A stretch of 18,256 bases of DNA, from assembly GCA_051011115.1 (NCBI GenBank), contig JBPCUN010000097.1, positions 1-18,256 on the forward strand. The letters run 5' to 3'. This document shows positions 6,624 to 15,082 of this stretch, piece after piece; positions within the stretch are counted from its first letter, which is position 1; the number at the start of each line of letters is the position of its first letter. The notes beneath the pieces are model-generated. The model was not told where the DNA came from and did no database searches. It saw nothing but the letters and a program-made list of their open reading frames with translations. Position numbers and translations under genes: made by a program. Source of the DNA: Profundicola sp051011115 (lineage in GTDB: Bacteria; Bacteroidota; Bacteroidia; Flavobacteriales; Weeksellaceae).

Positions 6624-8612
6624 ATGGACGGAACAAGTCTAACACCAGAACAGGAAAAACTGAACGCTTTAAAACAAGTGTTACCTGAGGTATTTACCGA
6701 AGGCAAAGTAGATTGGGAAAAACTAAAAGCTACGCTTGGTGAAGATATTAACTTCTCGAACGAACGCTACGTGCTGAATTGGGCGGGAAAAAGTGAAGCC
6801 TTTAAAGTGTTGCAAGCACCAACTACCAAAACACTTGTACCAGCCAAAGACGAAAGCGTAAACTTCGACGAAACAGAACATATTTTTATTGAGGGCGAAA
6901 ACTTAGAAGTATTAAAAGTGCTTCAAAAAAGCTACTTCGGTAAGGTGAAGATGATTTACATAGACCCGCCATACAACACAGGAAACGACTCGTTTATTTA
7001 CCCAGATAAATTTTCTGAAACCAAAAGCGATTACGAAAAGCGAGTGGGCGATAAAGACGAAGAAGGTTATATGACCAAAGACGGTATGTTCAAAAAGAAC
7101 AGCAAAGAAAACGGACAATACCACAGCAATTGGCTCAATATGATGATGCCACGCCTCTATTTGGCTAAAAACCTACTTAATCAGGATGGGGTGATATATA
7201 TTCAAATAGATGACAATGAATTACACAATTTGATTCTATTAATGAATGAAGTTTTTGGTGAAGAAAACCACATTTCAACTATTTGTGTAAAAATGTCGCA
7301 TTTAAGTGGAATGAAAATGTCGCATAAAGACAAGAAAATTCCTAAAATCAAAGAGTTTATTTTGATTTATGCAAAAAACAAAGATTTCATAAAACTGAAC
7401 ACCGTTTATACTGAAGGCGAATGGGATAATGTATTTGATAGATACTCAAAATATGTTGAAATTGTTAAGGGTGTAGATGCTGAAAAATGGGAAATCCATA
7501 ACCTTAATAATTACCTGAAAACCAAAGGTATTACAACAGAAAAAGAGATTGAATCCTTTAGAATTTCTAATTCTAATAAAATATTTAGAACAGCAGTTAA
7601 CGATTCATTTAAAACAGAACCTAAAGAGCCATTTTTTAGAAAGATTGTAACTAAAACTGGCCTTGAAAAATATATATATAACGGAGAAGAAGTTTTATTT
7701 GCTGATAAAAAAATAGTTGAAATTGATGGAAAAAAAGTACCTGCTGAAACTATTGGGGATATTTGGACAGATATAGGGATTAACAATTTACATAAAGAAG
7801 GAGAAGTAGCATTTGAAAATGGTAAAAAGCCCTTAAAGCTAATTAGAAGAATATTAGATATTTCAACAGCAGAAAACGATTTGGTGCTCGACTTCTTCTC
7901 TGGTTCAGGAACAACTGCTCACGCAGTAATGGAATTGAATGCCCAAGATGTCGGTAATAGAAAATGTATTTCGGTACAACTACCCGAAAAAACTGATGAA
8001 AAAAGTGAAGCTTATAAAGCAGGTTTTAAAACCATAGCTGATATAGCCAAAGAACGTATAAGACGAGCTTCTTCAAAAATTAATGATGATTTGAGCACTA
8101 AGATTAAGGATTTACAATCTAAAATTAAAAACCTACAATCTGAACTCCCCACCGAGGAAACCAAAGCGGAAATCCAAAATATAAAATCACAAATCATCAA
8201 TTTACAATCGCAAGATTTAGGATTTAAAGTCCTAAAACTTTCAGACAGCAACTTTAAGCAATGGCAACAAATTACAGGCAAAGACAAAGAGGCTTTAGAA
8301 GAGCAAATGAAACTCTTTGTTGACCCAGTTGCCAAAAACGCCACCACCGAAAATATGGTTTATGAACTCTTGCTAAAAAGTGGCAAAGATTTAAACAGCA
8401 CTATTGAAGAAAAAGAAGGATTTTATGCCATAAATGAAACCGATCTCATATTGGTTTTGGAAAAAGCCAATCAAGAAATCATTGATGCAGTTATAGCCAG
8501 CAAGCCACCAAAAGTAATTGCTTTAGACAAGCAATTTAAAGGCAACGACCAACTAAAAACCAATGCCTCTTTGCAAATGAAAGATGCAGGTATAGAATTT
8601 AAAACGATATGA
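6624..8612 (+). CDS. mod: Type III restriction-modification system, adenine-N6 DNA methyltransferase (Mod)
   Basis: A 662-aa protein that would transfer a methyl group from S-adenosylmethionine to adenine in the recognition site and supply sequence recognition to the Mod-Res complex. The catalytic motif DPPYNTG lies at D114-Y117 and the AdoMet-binding motif DFFSGSGTT at D423-T431. Catalytic before cofactor motif is the beta-class order of type III Mod enzymes. The region between, about residues 190-410, is the expected target-recognition domain and by eye is more AT-rich than the flanks. Residues about 487-530 form a Lys/Gln-rich coiled-coil-like insert built from similar short units. Length fits type III Mod. 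It is first of three genes: mod, KilA-N, res. Confidence 0.95.
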   Translation: MDGTSLTPEQEKLNALKQVLPEVFTEGKVDWEKLKATLGEDINFSNERYVLNWAGKSEAFKVLQAPTTKTLVPAKDESVNFDETEHIFIEGENLEVLKVLQKSYFGKVKMIYIDPPYNTGNDSFIYPDKFSETKSDYEKRVGDKDEEGYMTKDGMFKKNSKENGQYHSNWLNMMMPRLYLAKNLLNQDGVIYIQIDDNELHNLILLMNEVFGEENHISTICVKMSHLSGMKMSHKDKKIPKIKEFILIYAKNKDFIKLNTVYTEGEWDNVFDRYSKYVEIVKGVDAEKWEIHNLNNYLKTKGITTEKEIESFRISNSNKIFRTAVNDSFKTEPKEPFFRKIVTKTGLEKYIYNGEEVLFADKKIVEIDGKKVPAETIGDIWTDIGINNLHKEGEVAFENGKKPLKLIRRILDISTAENDLVLDFFSGSGTTAHAVMELNAQDVGNRKCISVQLPEKTDEKSEAYKAGFKTIADIAKERIRRASSKINDDLSTKIKDLQSKIKNLQSELPTEETKAEIQNIKSQIINLQSQDLGFKVLKLSDSNFKQWQQITGKDKEALEEQMKLFVDPVAKNATTENMVYELLLKSGKDLNSTIEEKEGFYAINETDLILVLEKANQEIIDAVIASKPPKVIALDKQFKGNDQLKTNASLQMKDAGIEFKTI

Positions 8613-8617
8613 TATTC

Positions 8618-8641
8618 AAAGTGGTCAAATTCGACCACTTT
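8618..8641 (+). promoter_or_regulatory. Perfect hairpin between mod and the KilA-N gene
   Basis: AAAGTGGTC (8618-8626) and GACCACTTT (8633-8641) form a 9-bp stem with a 6-nt loop, filling most of the 49-nt gap. No T-run follows, so it is not a standard terminator. It may stabilise or process the mRNA, tune expression of the downstream genes, or be a palindromic protein-binding site. Confidence 0.5.
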
Positions 8642-8661
8642 AAAATGAAGAGCAACAAAAC

Positions 8662-9549
8662 ATGAGTTCAAAGATTAAAAAAATAGAAGTTGAGGGCAAT
8701 ATCATAACTATTGTTGACCACAATTCAGACGACTTTATCAGCCTTACAGATATGATTAAAGCCAAAGATGGTTCATTCTTTATCAGCGATTGGTTGCGTA
8801 ATGCCAATACACTCGATTATATCTCGGCTTGGGAGTCTATGCACAACCCAAATTTTAATTATGGCGAATTCGCCACAATTAGGCAATCGGCAGGTTCAAA
8901 TGCATTTAAAATCAGCGTAAAAGAGCTTATTGAAAAAACCAATGCTACTTGTATAATCGCTAAAGCAGGTCGCTACGGTGGCACTTATGCCCACAAAGAT
9001 ATTGCCTTCAACTTTGGAATGTGGATTAGCCCTGTATTTCAACTTTATATAGTTAAAGAATACCAACGCCTTAAAGAAGTTGAAAACAACCAATACAATT
9101 TAGAGTGGAATGTAAAACGAGTTTTAAGCAAGGTGAACTACACCATTCAAACAGATGCTGTTAAAGACTACATTTTACCACAATCCAATTATATCAAAGA
9201 AATGGAATGGCTTGCCTATGCAGAAGAAGCTGATATTTTGAATGTGGCATTATTCAAGTGTACCGCCAAGAAATGGCGAGAAGCCAATCCGCAACTAACC
9301 TTAAAAGGTAAAAATTTACGAGATATTGCCAGTATTAACGAGTTGGCTATTCTATCGAATTTAGAATCTGCCAATGCAGATATGATACGAGAAGGAATAA
9401 GCAAACGAGAACGCTTTAACAAGCTCTATAAAATTGCACAGTACCAAAAAGAAATATTAGACAAACAGGATTTTTTGAAGTCCATTAAGAAAACGTCTGA
9501 TGATGTGTATTTAGATTCCAATAACCCTAATGAATTACCAGAGCAATGA
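8662..9549 (+). CDS. KilA-N domain protein embedded in the type III R-M operon
   Basis: A 295-aa protein. Residues about 8-130 match the KilA-N DNA-binding fold as I recall it: ISLTDMIKAKDG, FFISDWLRN, then AGRYGGTYAHKDIAFNFGMWISPVFQLYIVKEYQRLKE. The C-terminal half is helical and charged, with a region WLAYAEEADILNVALFKCTAKKWREANP and a basic segment near residues 240-270, and no recognised enzyme motif. KilA-N domains are best known from phage and large DNA virus proteins. Here the gene lies 49 nt after mod, and its stop overlaps the res start in ATGA, so it is translationally coupled to the restriction subunit. Co-expression is clear; a role in DNA binding, specificity or control of the R-M enzyme is inference. 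Confidence 0.85.
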   Translation: MSSKIKKIEVEGNIITIVDHNSDDFISLTDMIKAKDGSFFISDWLRNANTLDYISAWESMHNPNFNYGEFATIRQSAGSNAFKISVKELIEKTNATCIIAKAGRYGGTYAHKDIAFNFGMWISPVFQLYIVKEYQRLKEVENNQYNLEWNVKRVLSKVNYTIQTDAVKDYILPQSNYIKEMEWLAYAEEADILNVALFKCTAKKWREANPQLTLKGKNLRDIASINELAILSNLESANADMIREGISKRERFNKLYKIAQYQKEILDKQDFLKSIKKTSDDVYLDSNNPNELPEQ

Positions 9550-12212
9550 AATTAACCTTTGATTCTAACCTACAATATCAGCAAGACGCCATAAAGTCTA
9601 TAACAGACTTGTTTGAAGGACAACCTTTAGAAGATTCTATAATGGAATTTAACCTAAAAGAAGAAGGTACTTTAGACCTAATCAATGGCGTAAGTAACAA
9701 CCTAATCTTGTCGGATGAGCAAATCTTAAAAAACTTGCAATCGGTTCAAGAAAAAAATGAAATTAAACAAAGCAAAGATTTAGATGGAATGCACTTTTCT
9801 GTAGAAATGGAAACAGGAACAGGAAAAACCTATGTGTATTTGAGAAGCATTTACGAACTAAATAAAGCTTATGGTTTTAAAAAGTTTGTGATTGTTGTTC
9901 CGTCTGTGGCTATTCGAGAAGGTGTTTTAAAAAACTTGGAAATCACGCACGAGCATTTTCAAAATTTGTACGACAATATTCCGCTCAATTTTCAGGTTTA
10001 CGACAGTTCAAAAGTTTCAACTTTGAGAGGTTTCGCCACTAATAATAACATTGAGGTTTTGGTAATCAACATTGATTCTTTTGCTAAAGACCAAAACATT
10101 ATCAACCAACCACATTACAGAGCCAATGGGCGAAAACCCATTGAATTTATTCAATCTGTAAATCCCATTGTAATTGTGGACGAGCCACAAAATATGGAAA
10201 CTGAAAAACGTATTTCAGCGATTGAAAACTTAAAAGGACTTTGTACACTTCGTTACTCGGCAACGCATAGAAATCAATACAACCTTACTTATAGTCTAAA
10301 TCCTGTAAAAGCCTACGATTTAGGTTTGGTAAAACAGATTGAAGTAGATTCAATAGTTGAAGAAAACGCATATAATGATGCTTTTGTGCAAGTAGATTCT
10401 ATCAAGGCGACCAAAACAAAAGTTACTGCCAAAGTTTCAATAAATGTAAACGATAAAGGAGGCGTAAAAAAGAAATCTGTTTCCGTGAAAGTTGGGGACG
10501 ATTTATATGATAAATCAAATGAGCGAGAAATTTATTCAGATGGTTATATCATCGAAGAAATAGATGCAACCAACAATTGTATTTCTATTTCAAACGGAAA
10601 CCTTTTGTACAAAGGAAACAGTCAAGGTGGTTTGAATGATGAAGTATTGAAATTCCAAATACGCAAAACGGTTGAAGAACATTTAAAGAAAGAAAAACGC
10701 CTAAACAAATTAGGAATAAAAGTGCTTTCGCTTTTCTTCATTGACAAGGTCGCTAATTACAGGCATTATGATTCAGCAGGAAATCCACTCAGAGGAAAAT
10801 TTGCAGAATGGTTTGAAGAAATCTACCAGGAATACATTTCAAAACCTGCTTTTAAGGAATTGGACAGGTTTCCTGTCAATGAAGTTCACAATGGCTATTT
10901 CTCACAAGACAAAAAAGGAAATTTCAAAGATACTTCAGGCGTTACAAAAGCAGATGACGACACTTACAGCTTAATAATGAAAGACAAAGAAAAGTTGTTG
11001 GATATTGACAACTCGCTTCGTTTCATATTCTCACATTCTGCACTTAGAGAAGGTTGGGACAATCCAAATGTATTTCAGATTTGCACCCTGAACGAGACGA
11101 AATCCGACATAAAGAAACGCCAAGAAATTGGTAGAGGTTTACGATTAGCAGTGAAGAAAACGGAAGATGGGATGTTAGAAAGAACCTATGACCAAAACAT
11201 AAACCGATTAACAGTTATCGCGAATGAATCGTATGACGATTTCGCAAAAACATTACAAAAAGAAATCGAAGACGATTGCGGAGTTGAGTTTAAAGGCAGA
11301 ATCAAAAACAAGCGAAAACGTACAGCAATCAAATACCGAAAAGGCTTTGAAGCAGACCCAAAATTCTTGGAGATTTGGGAAAATTTGAAAAAGAAAACGA
11401 CTTATCGTGTTGACTATAAAACAGACGAATTAATCACATTTGCTTCAAAAGCAGTAAAAAATTTACCTGAGATTAAAGCACCGTCCATTCGTTCAACGAA
11501 AGTCAATATCAGTATGACTGACGAAGGAGTTGGAACAGTGTACGCAGGAGATAAGGTAGAATCTTATGACAGTTACTCTTGGAAAATTCCAGACGTTTTA
11601 GGTTACATTCAGAGCAAAACAGAATTAACACGTTCGACAATTCAAGAGATATTAAGTAAATCCGACAGAATTGGAGATATTTTAATCAATCCACAACTGT
11701 TTTTGGACTTAACAACCCAAGCCATAAAACGAACTTTGTACGACTTAATGATAGATGGAATCAAGTACCACAAAATTGGCGGTGCTGAATATGAAATGAC
11801 TTTATTTGAAGCTCAAGAATTAGAAGTTTACTTAAACGACTTTTCTTTTAAAGTGACAAACTCTTTTAAAACCATTTATGAAGAATTTGTGCCATTAGAT
11901 TCAGGAGTTGAAAGCAAGTTTGCAAAAGATTGTGAAAGCAGTGAACAAATCAAGTTCTATTTTAAACTTCCAAATTGGTTTAAAATCCCCACACCCATTG
12001 GAAATTACAATCCAGATTGGGCTTTGGTGTTTGAAGATGAAAAGAAAATATATTTCGTAGCAGAAACCAAGGACACAGGAACGCCAGAAGTTGATTTGTC
12101 AAAACTGAATGGGAACGAACAGCTGAAAATTAAATGCGGAAAAGCACACTTTAAAGAATTTGACGAATTAGAATATAAGGTAGTAAATAAAGTAAGTCAA
12201 CTGATTGAATAA
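9546..12212 (+). CDS. res: Type III restriction-modification system, restriction subunit (Res, helicase-nuclease)
   Basis: An 888-aa protein. An SF2 helicase core and C-terminal nuclease drive ATP-dependent cleavage of DNA carrying unmethylated sites, in complex with Mod. Visible motifs: Walker A ETGTGKT (E89-T95), DEAD-like box DEPQ (D212-Q215), motif III SATH (S238-H241), and motif VI QEIGRGLR (Q526-R533). Near the C-terminus NPDWAL (D824) and VAETK (E840-K842) give the PD-(D/E)xK active site. All key residues are present and no frameshift is seen, so the enzyme should be active. The start overlaps the stop of the KilA-N gene by four bases. The length is close to that of typical type III Res proteins. 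Confidence 0.95.
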   Translation: MKLTFDSNLQYQQDAIKSITDLFEGQPLEDSIMEFNLKEEGTLDLINGVSNNLILSDEQILKNLQSVQEKNEIKQSKDLDGMHFSVEMETGTGKTYVYLRSIYELNKAYGFKKFVIVVPSVAIREGVLKNLEITHEHFQNLYDNIPLNFQVYDSSKVSTLRGFATNNNIEVLVINIDSFAKDQNIINQPHYRANGRKPIEFIQSVNPIVIVDEPQNMETEKRISAIENLKGLCTLRYSATHRNQYNLTYSLNPVKAYDLGLVKQIEVDSIVEENAYNDAFVQVDSIKATKTKVTAKVSINVNDKGGVKKKSVSVKVGDDLYDKSNEREIYSDGYIIEEIDATNNCISISNGNLLYKGNSQGGLNDEVLKFQIRKTVEEHLKKEKRLNKLGIKVLSLFFIDKVANYRHYDSAGNPLRGKFAEWFEEIYQEYISKPAFKELDRFPVNEVHNGYFSQDKKGNFKDTSGVTKADDDTYSLIMKDKEKLLDIDNSLRFIFSHSALREGWDNPNVFQICTLNETKSDIKKRQEIGRGLRLAVKKTEDGMLERTYDQNINRLTVIANESYDDFAKTLQKEIEDDCGVEFKGRIKNKRKRTAIKYRKGFEADPKFLEIWENLKKKTTYRVDYKTDELITFASKAVKNLPEIKAPSIRSTKVNISMTDEGVGTVYAGDKVESYDSYSWKIPDVLGYIQSKTELTRSTIQEILSKSDRIGDILINPQLFLDLTTQAIKRTLYDLMIDGIKYHKIGGAEYEMTLFEAQELEVYLNDFSFKVTNSFKTIYEEFVPLDSGVESKFAKDCESSEQIKFYFKLPNWFKIPTPIGNYNPDWALVFEDEKKIYFVAETKDTGTPEVDLSKLNGNEQLKIKCGKAHFKEFDELEYKVVNKVSQLIE

Positions 12213-12237
12213 GTTTATACATACAATATGGACTACC

Positions 12238-13146
12238 CTATTCCTTAATAAATCTCTTTACATATAAAGTCTTTAAAGTCTCGATTAGCCCTAATTTATC
12301 TACCAATAATTTTTTATCATTGGGAAAATTCTCATAAACATAGAAAATAGCATTTATTAAATCTTTTTTCTTGATTCTATTCAAATATTCTTGGGTATTG
12401 ATATCATCAGGAATTCCTTTTCGGTAAGAATTATATTTTAAATTTGGGTATAACATCTCAAATTCAATTTTGAACTCTCTATGTGAATAGCGCAAATTAT
12501 TGGTTCTTTCTTTAGTTCTAAAAAATTCTATGATACAGGCTTGGGATAATTCTAATTCTATAGGAGAGAAAACTAAATACAATTCTTTTATAAATTCTTG
12601 AATTGGCAACAATCTTAGGTCTTGTCGTGTCACTTGTGAAACAAAGTGATAATTATTATTATTAATATTATTGTTTTGTTCAAGGTTCACATTTATAAAA
12701 TATTTATGATACTTGGAATCTTCACGAGATTCTAATACTATAAGTTTTTTTTCATAATGCGGAAGTAAATTGAAATAATTTCTAATATAATTTTTATACT
12801 TATTCATTTCGGGAATAATATAATCCATTGGCGTTATGTTCTTTAGCCATCCTTTCTGATTTCTTAAATAGTCTGCAAAATATTGACATACATCCCTGTA
12901 AAACTTTCGAGACTCTAACTTTTCAAGGTTATTTCTGTTTTGGTGTATTTGTGTTATAAAGGGATTTTTTATCAAAGTACTCCATTGTAAGTCAAAGTTG
13001 AAAATTTCAATATTATCAGGTTCTTTTTGTGAGTTTAACATAATCTCATTGTATAACTCATTGGCTACTTTTGTTCTAAAAGAAATTTTGTCCAAATAAT
13101 TTACTAAAGAATTACTACTGGATAATTTAACTTGATATTTATTCAT
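12238..13146 (-). CDS. Unknown 302-aa protein coupled to the integrase
   Basis: I do not recognise this protein. It is soluble, rich in Asn, Lys, Tyr and Leu, mostly helical in appearance, and has an Asn-rich stretch (NNNINNNN) near the middle. No signal peptide, membrane segment or catalytic motif is visible. Its start overlaps the end of the integrase gene by 8 nt (13139-13146) on the same strand, so the two are translationally coupled and probably work together or share regulation; a recombination accessory role is a guess. Its stop faces the stop of res with only 25 nt between, and I see no clear terminator there. Confidence 0.7.
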   Translation of the reverse strand: MNKYQVKLSSSNSLVNYLDKISFRTKVANELYNEIMLNSQKEPDNIEIFNFDLQWSTLIKNPFITQIHQNRNNLEKLESRKFYRDVCQYFADYLRNQKGWLKNITPMDYIIPEMNKYKNYIRNYFNLLPHYEKKLIVLESREDSKYHKYFINVNLEQNNNINNNNYHFVSQVTRQDLRLLPIQEFIKELYLVFSPIELELSQACIIEFFRTKERTNNLRYSHREFKIEFEMLYPNLKYNSYRKGIPDDINTQEYLNRIKKKDLINAIFYVYENFPNDKKLLVDKLGLIETLKTLYVKRFIKE

Positions 13147-14437
13147 TTTCTTGCTTTTTTAGTTTTTGAAATGTATTCTTCATACTTTGTAATCTCGCTT
13201 TAGAATCAGGTTTATAGTAGGCATTAAACACAGGTAATGACTTGTGTCCTGTGATACTCATTATAATTTTTGGTGGTACACCTGCATTTAGCATAATCGT
13301 AATAAATGATCTTCTCGCAGTATGGGAAGAGACTCGTTTCCACATCGGAATATTATCTTCTTTTATTTCTTTTCCAATTCTAATTATCTTCTTTGTATTT
13401 TCATCAAAGCCAGCAATTTTCACAATCTCCTTGATATACTTATTGAATTTTTGATTGGAAATTTCTGGAAGATTAAAGTCATATTTAATCAGAATTTCTT
13501 TAGTTATTTCGAGTAATGGGATATTGAGTAATTTATCAGGGTTTTTAAAGTCTGGAACCAAAATTTCATCTCCAACAATATCGCTTTTGCTAAAACTGCT
13601 ATAGTTACTGAATCTTTGCCCTGTGGTACAACCTATAATGAAAAGGTCTCGCACTCTTTCTAATCTTATATTAGAAGACAAATCCAGATTATACAGATCA
13701 TTTACCTTATCTATATCAAGTGCTATTTCTGTAGTAGGTTGTTTTCTTGGTTTTTTGAAATCCTTAAATTCATCGTTATTCGTTAATTTCTTCTCAAATG
13801 CCCAATACATAAATGTTTTAAATAGCCCGATATTTCTATGTAAAGTATTTGCTGAATGCTTTTTTTCCTGAATAAAATATTGCAAAAGTTCATTGTAAAA
13901 TTTAGAATTAATATCATTAAAACTAAATTTTTTCTTACGATGTGACTGAAATTCAAGAAGTTGAGTTTTCAAGTATTTATACCTTTTTCTTGTCGAGTCT
14001 GAGACACGATTATCCGTGTAATCGTTTTTCTTTGAGTCCAAAAACATATCATAAACAGTAAAAAAATCTAATTTTTTTCTTTCAACTCGATTCAGTCTTT
14101 CGTCTAATTCAGATTTGCAAATTGTAGATGTAAGTTTTTTGTGGAATCTGTCATACTCTAGAAATAATTTTTCATATTCATCCTGAATTAAACTCATTTC
14201 CTTTCTAATTGCAGAATTATAATGCGTAGAATGATATTTCAAGTTTTTATTTTTGGGGGTATTTGATACAAAATCCCAATCAACAGGATGAATATTTTTC
14301 CCTGTTGCATAAATCAAAGCCTTTTTTTCTTCTTTGAAGAATACAGTAAAGTAAATAGGTGTCGGTTTATCTAAATTGGGTTTTCGGAGTTTGAAAGAAG
14401 ATTTCATAAATATAATGGTTGCCATTTTGGTTGCCAT
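13139..14437 (-). CDS. Tyrosine recombinase (phage/ICE-type integrase)
   Basis: A 432-aa protein that would integrate or excise the surrounding element by site-specific recombination. The N-terminal part (about 5-60) is the arm-binding type common in Bacteroidota integrases, the middle (about 125-230) is the core-binding SAM-like domain, and the C-terminal part is catalytic. Active-site residues: R275 (TTGQRFSNY), a candidate Lys298, H372-x-x-R375 (SHTARRSF), H398 (ITGHKS) and the nucleophile Y407 nine residues later. All are present. Two ATGs in a duplicated ATGGCAACC lie 12 nt apart (14437 and 14425); the second, giving MATIIF, is equally plausible. The start lies about 110 nt from a tRNA-Ser-like 3' end, the usual place for an attachment site. 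Confidence 0.93.
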   Translation of the reverse strand: MATKMATIIFMKSSFKLRKPNLDKPTPIYFTVFFKEEKKALIYATGKNIHPVDWDFVSNTPKNKNLKYHSTHYNSAIRKEMSLIQDEYEKLFLEYDRFHKKLTSTICKSELDERLNRVERKKLDFFTVYDMFLDSKKNDYTDNRVSDSTRKRYKYLKTQLLEFQSHRKKKFSFNDINSKFYNELLQYFIQEKKHSANTLHRNIGLFKTFMYWAFEKKLTNNDEFKDFKKPRKQPTTEIALDIDKVNDLYNLDLSSNIRLERVRDLFIIGCTTGQRFSNYSSFSKSDIVGDEILVPDFKNPDKLLNIPLLEITKEILIKYDFNLPEISNQKFNKYIKEIVKIAGFDENTKKIIRIGKEIKEDNIPMWKRVSSHTARRSFITIMLNAGVPPKIIMSITGHKSLPVFNAYYKPDSKARLQSMKNTFQKLKKQENE

Positions 14438-14544
14438 AAATTTAGTAATTTCCTATCAAATAATGTTATACTATGTGTTAAGTTTTTTATTAAAAAACTG
14501 ATAATCAATCTTTATATACAATTAAGTAATATCTAAAATATAAA

Positions 14545-14570
14545 GGTTCATTTCCCTCACTCTCCGCAGA
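14545..14570 (+). other. tRNA-Ser 3'-end fragment, candidate attachment site (att)
   Basis: The sequence has the layout of a tRNA 3' end: a TTC T-loop start, CCCTC as T-stem 3' strand, ACTCTCC as acceptor 3' strand and a G discriminator, as in tRNA-Ser. No 5' part of a tRNA precedes it, and the T-loop is degenerate (TTCATTT). It sits just upstream of the integrase gene and just before a terminator. The simplest reading is the displaced 3' end left when an element integrated into tRNA-Ser. The intact tRNA would be at the other island end, outside the window. Confidence 0.45.
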
Positions 14571-14571
14571 T

Positions 14572-14612
14572 ACCTCATGGGATGGCTGATCCGGTGGGGT
14601 TTTCTATTTTTA
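14572..14612 (+). terminator. Intrinsic terminator after the tRNA-like fragment
   Basis: A 12-position stem, 14572-14583 with 14589-14600, has one mismatch and some G-T pairs around the loop GGCTG, followed by TTTTCTATTTTT. It fits the original terminator of the disrupted tRNA gene. Confidence 0.6.
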
Positions 14613-14733
14613 GGTGCTAATGCTATCTAATTCACTACTCTAATATTTCTTCAATAGCTTGTAGTAGTATAATTACTCCTTTTAACCATTACTCATAGGC
14701 AATAATGGTGGCTTACCATTTAACTTACCTAAA

Positions 14734-14920
14734 TTATTCTATATATTGTGACTGATATGCTGGGCTGAAATTTGATGCTAGTAAATCTAGGGCATTTCTA
14801 GAATCTAATGTTGCTACATTTGTTGCTTCATTGTATTATTTTGTATATGCATATTTTTCCAAAAAGAAAGATTGTATTAATGATTTAAAAATTTTTTCAG
14901 AATTATGCCTTATTTAGTCA
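14734..14920 (-). pseudogene. Possible gene relic on the minus strand
   Basis: Reading the minus strand, one frame ends in a natural-looking C-terminus (LDSRNALDLLASNFSP, then QYIE, stop at 14734-14736). It continues upstream to about 14920 with a single stop at 14836-14838. No start codon is visible. It may be a decayed gene at the island edge or chance; I do not recognise the family. The remainder of 14613-15082 holds no gene. Confidence 0.2.
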
Positions 14921-14935
14921 TAATTTAAAACTTTT

Positions 14936-14943
14936 TACTTTTG
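14936..14943 (+). promoter_or_regulatory. Candidate Bacteroidota -7 box for the ABC operon
   Basis: TACTTTTG fits the TAnnTTTG -7 element of the Bacteroidota primary sigma factor. It would give a leader of roughly 130-140 nt before the ATPase start. No convincing TTG -33 element is present about 20 nt upstream, so support is moderate. Confidence 0.35.
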
Positions 14944-15082
14944 TAATAATGTTTTAATTTAAATAAAATGTAACGTTTATGTTAAAACATAGACTTATAA
15001 AATATATTTAGTGCTCTTAAATATATAAAAGGAGCTATTTACATTATATTTATAAACAATTATACTATAACCTCAACCTCAT

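Noticed and set aside
10741..10974. Overlapping gene inside res in another frame
   Set aside because: It lies fully inside a well-conserved helicase gene and has no recognisable protein character; it is a shadow frame.
13139..14437. Integron integrase (IntI) for the cassette array
   Set aside because: The protein has the layout of Bacteroidota phage/ICE integrases with an arm-binding N-terminus, and it lies about 8.5 kb from the array beside a tRNA-like att fragment. I see nothing IntI-specific.
14481..14499. Terminator or operator upstream of the integrase
   Set aside because: An AT-only 8-bp palindrome (AGTTTTTT/AAAAAACT) is weak in such AT-rich DNA and cannot be assigned a role.
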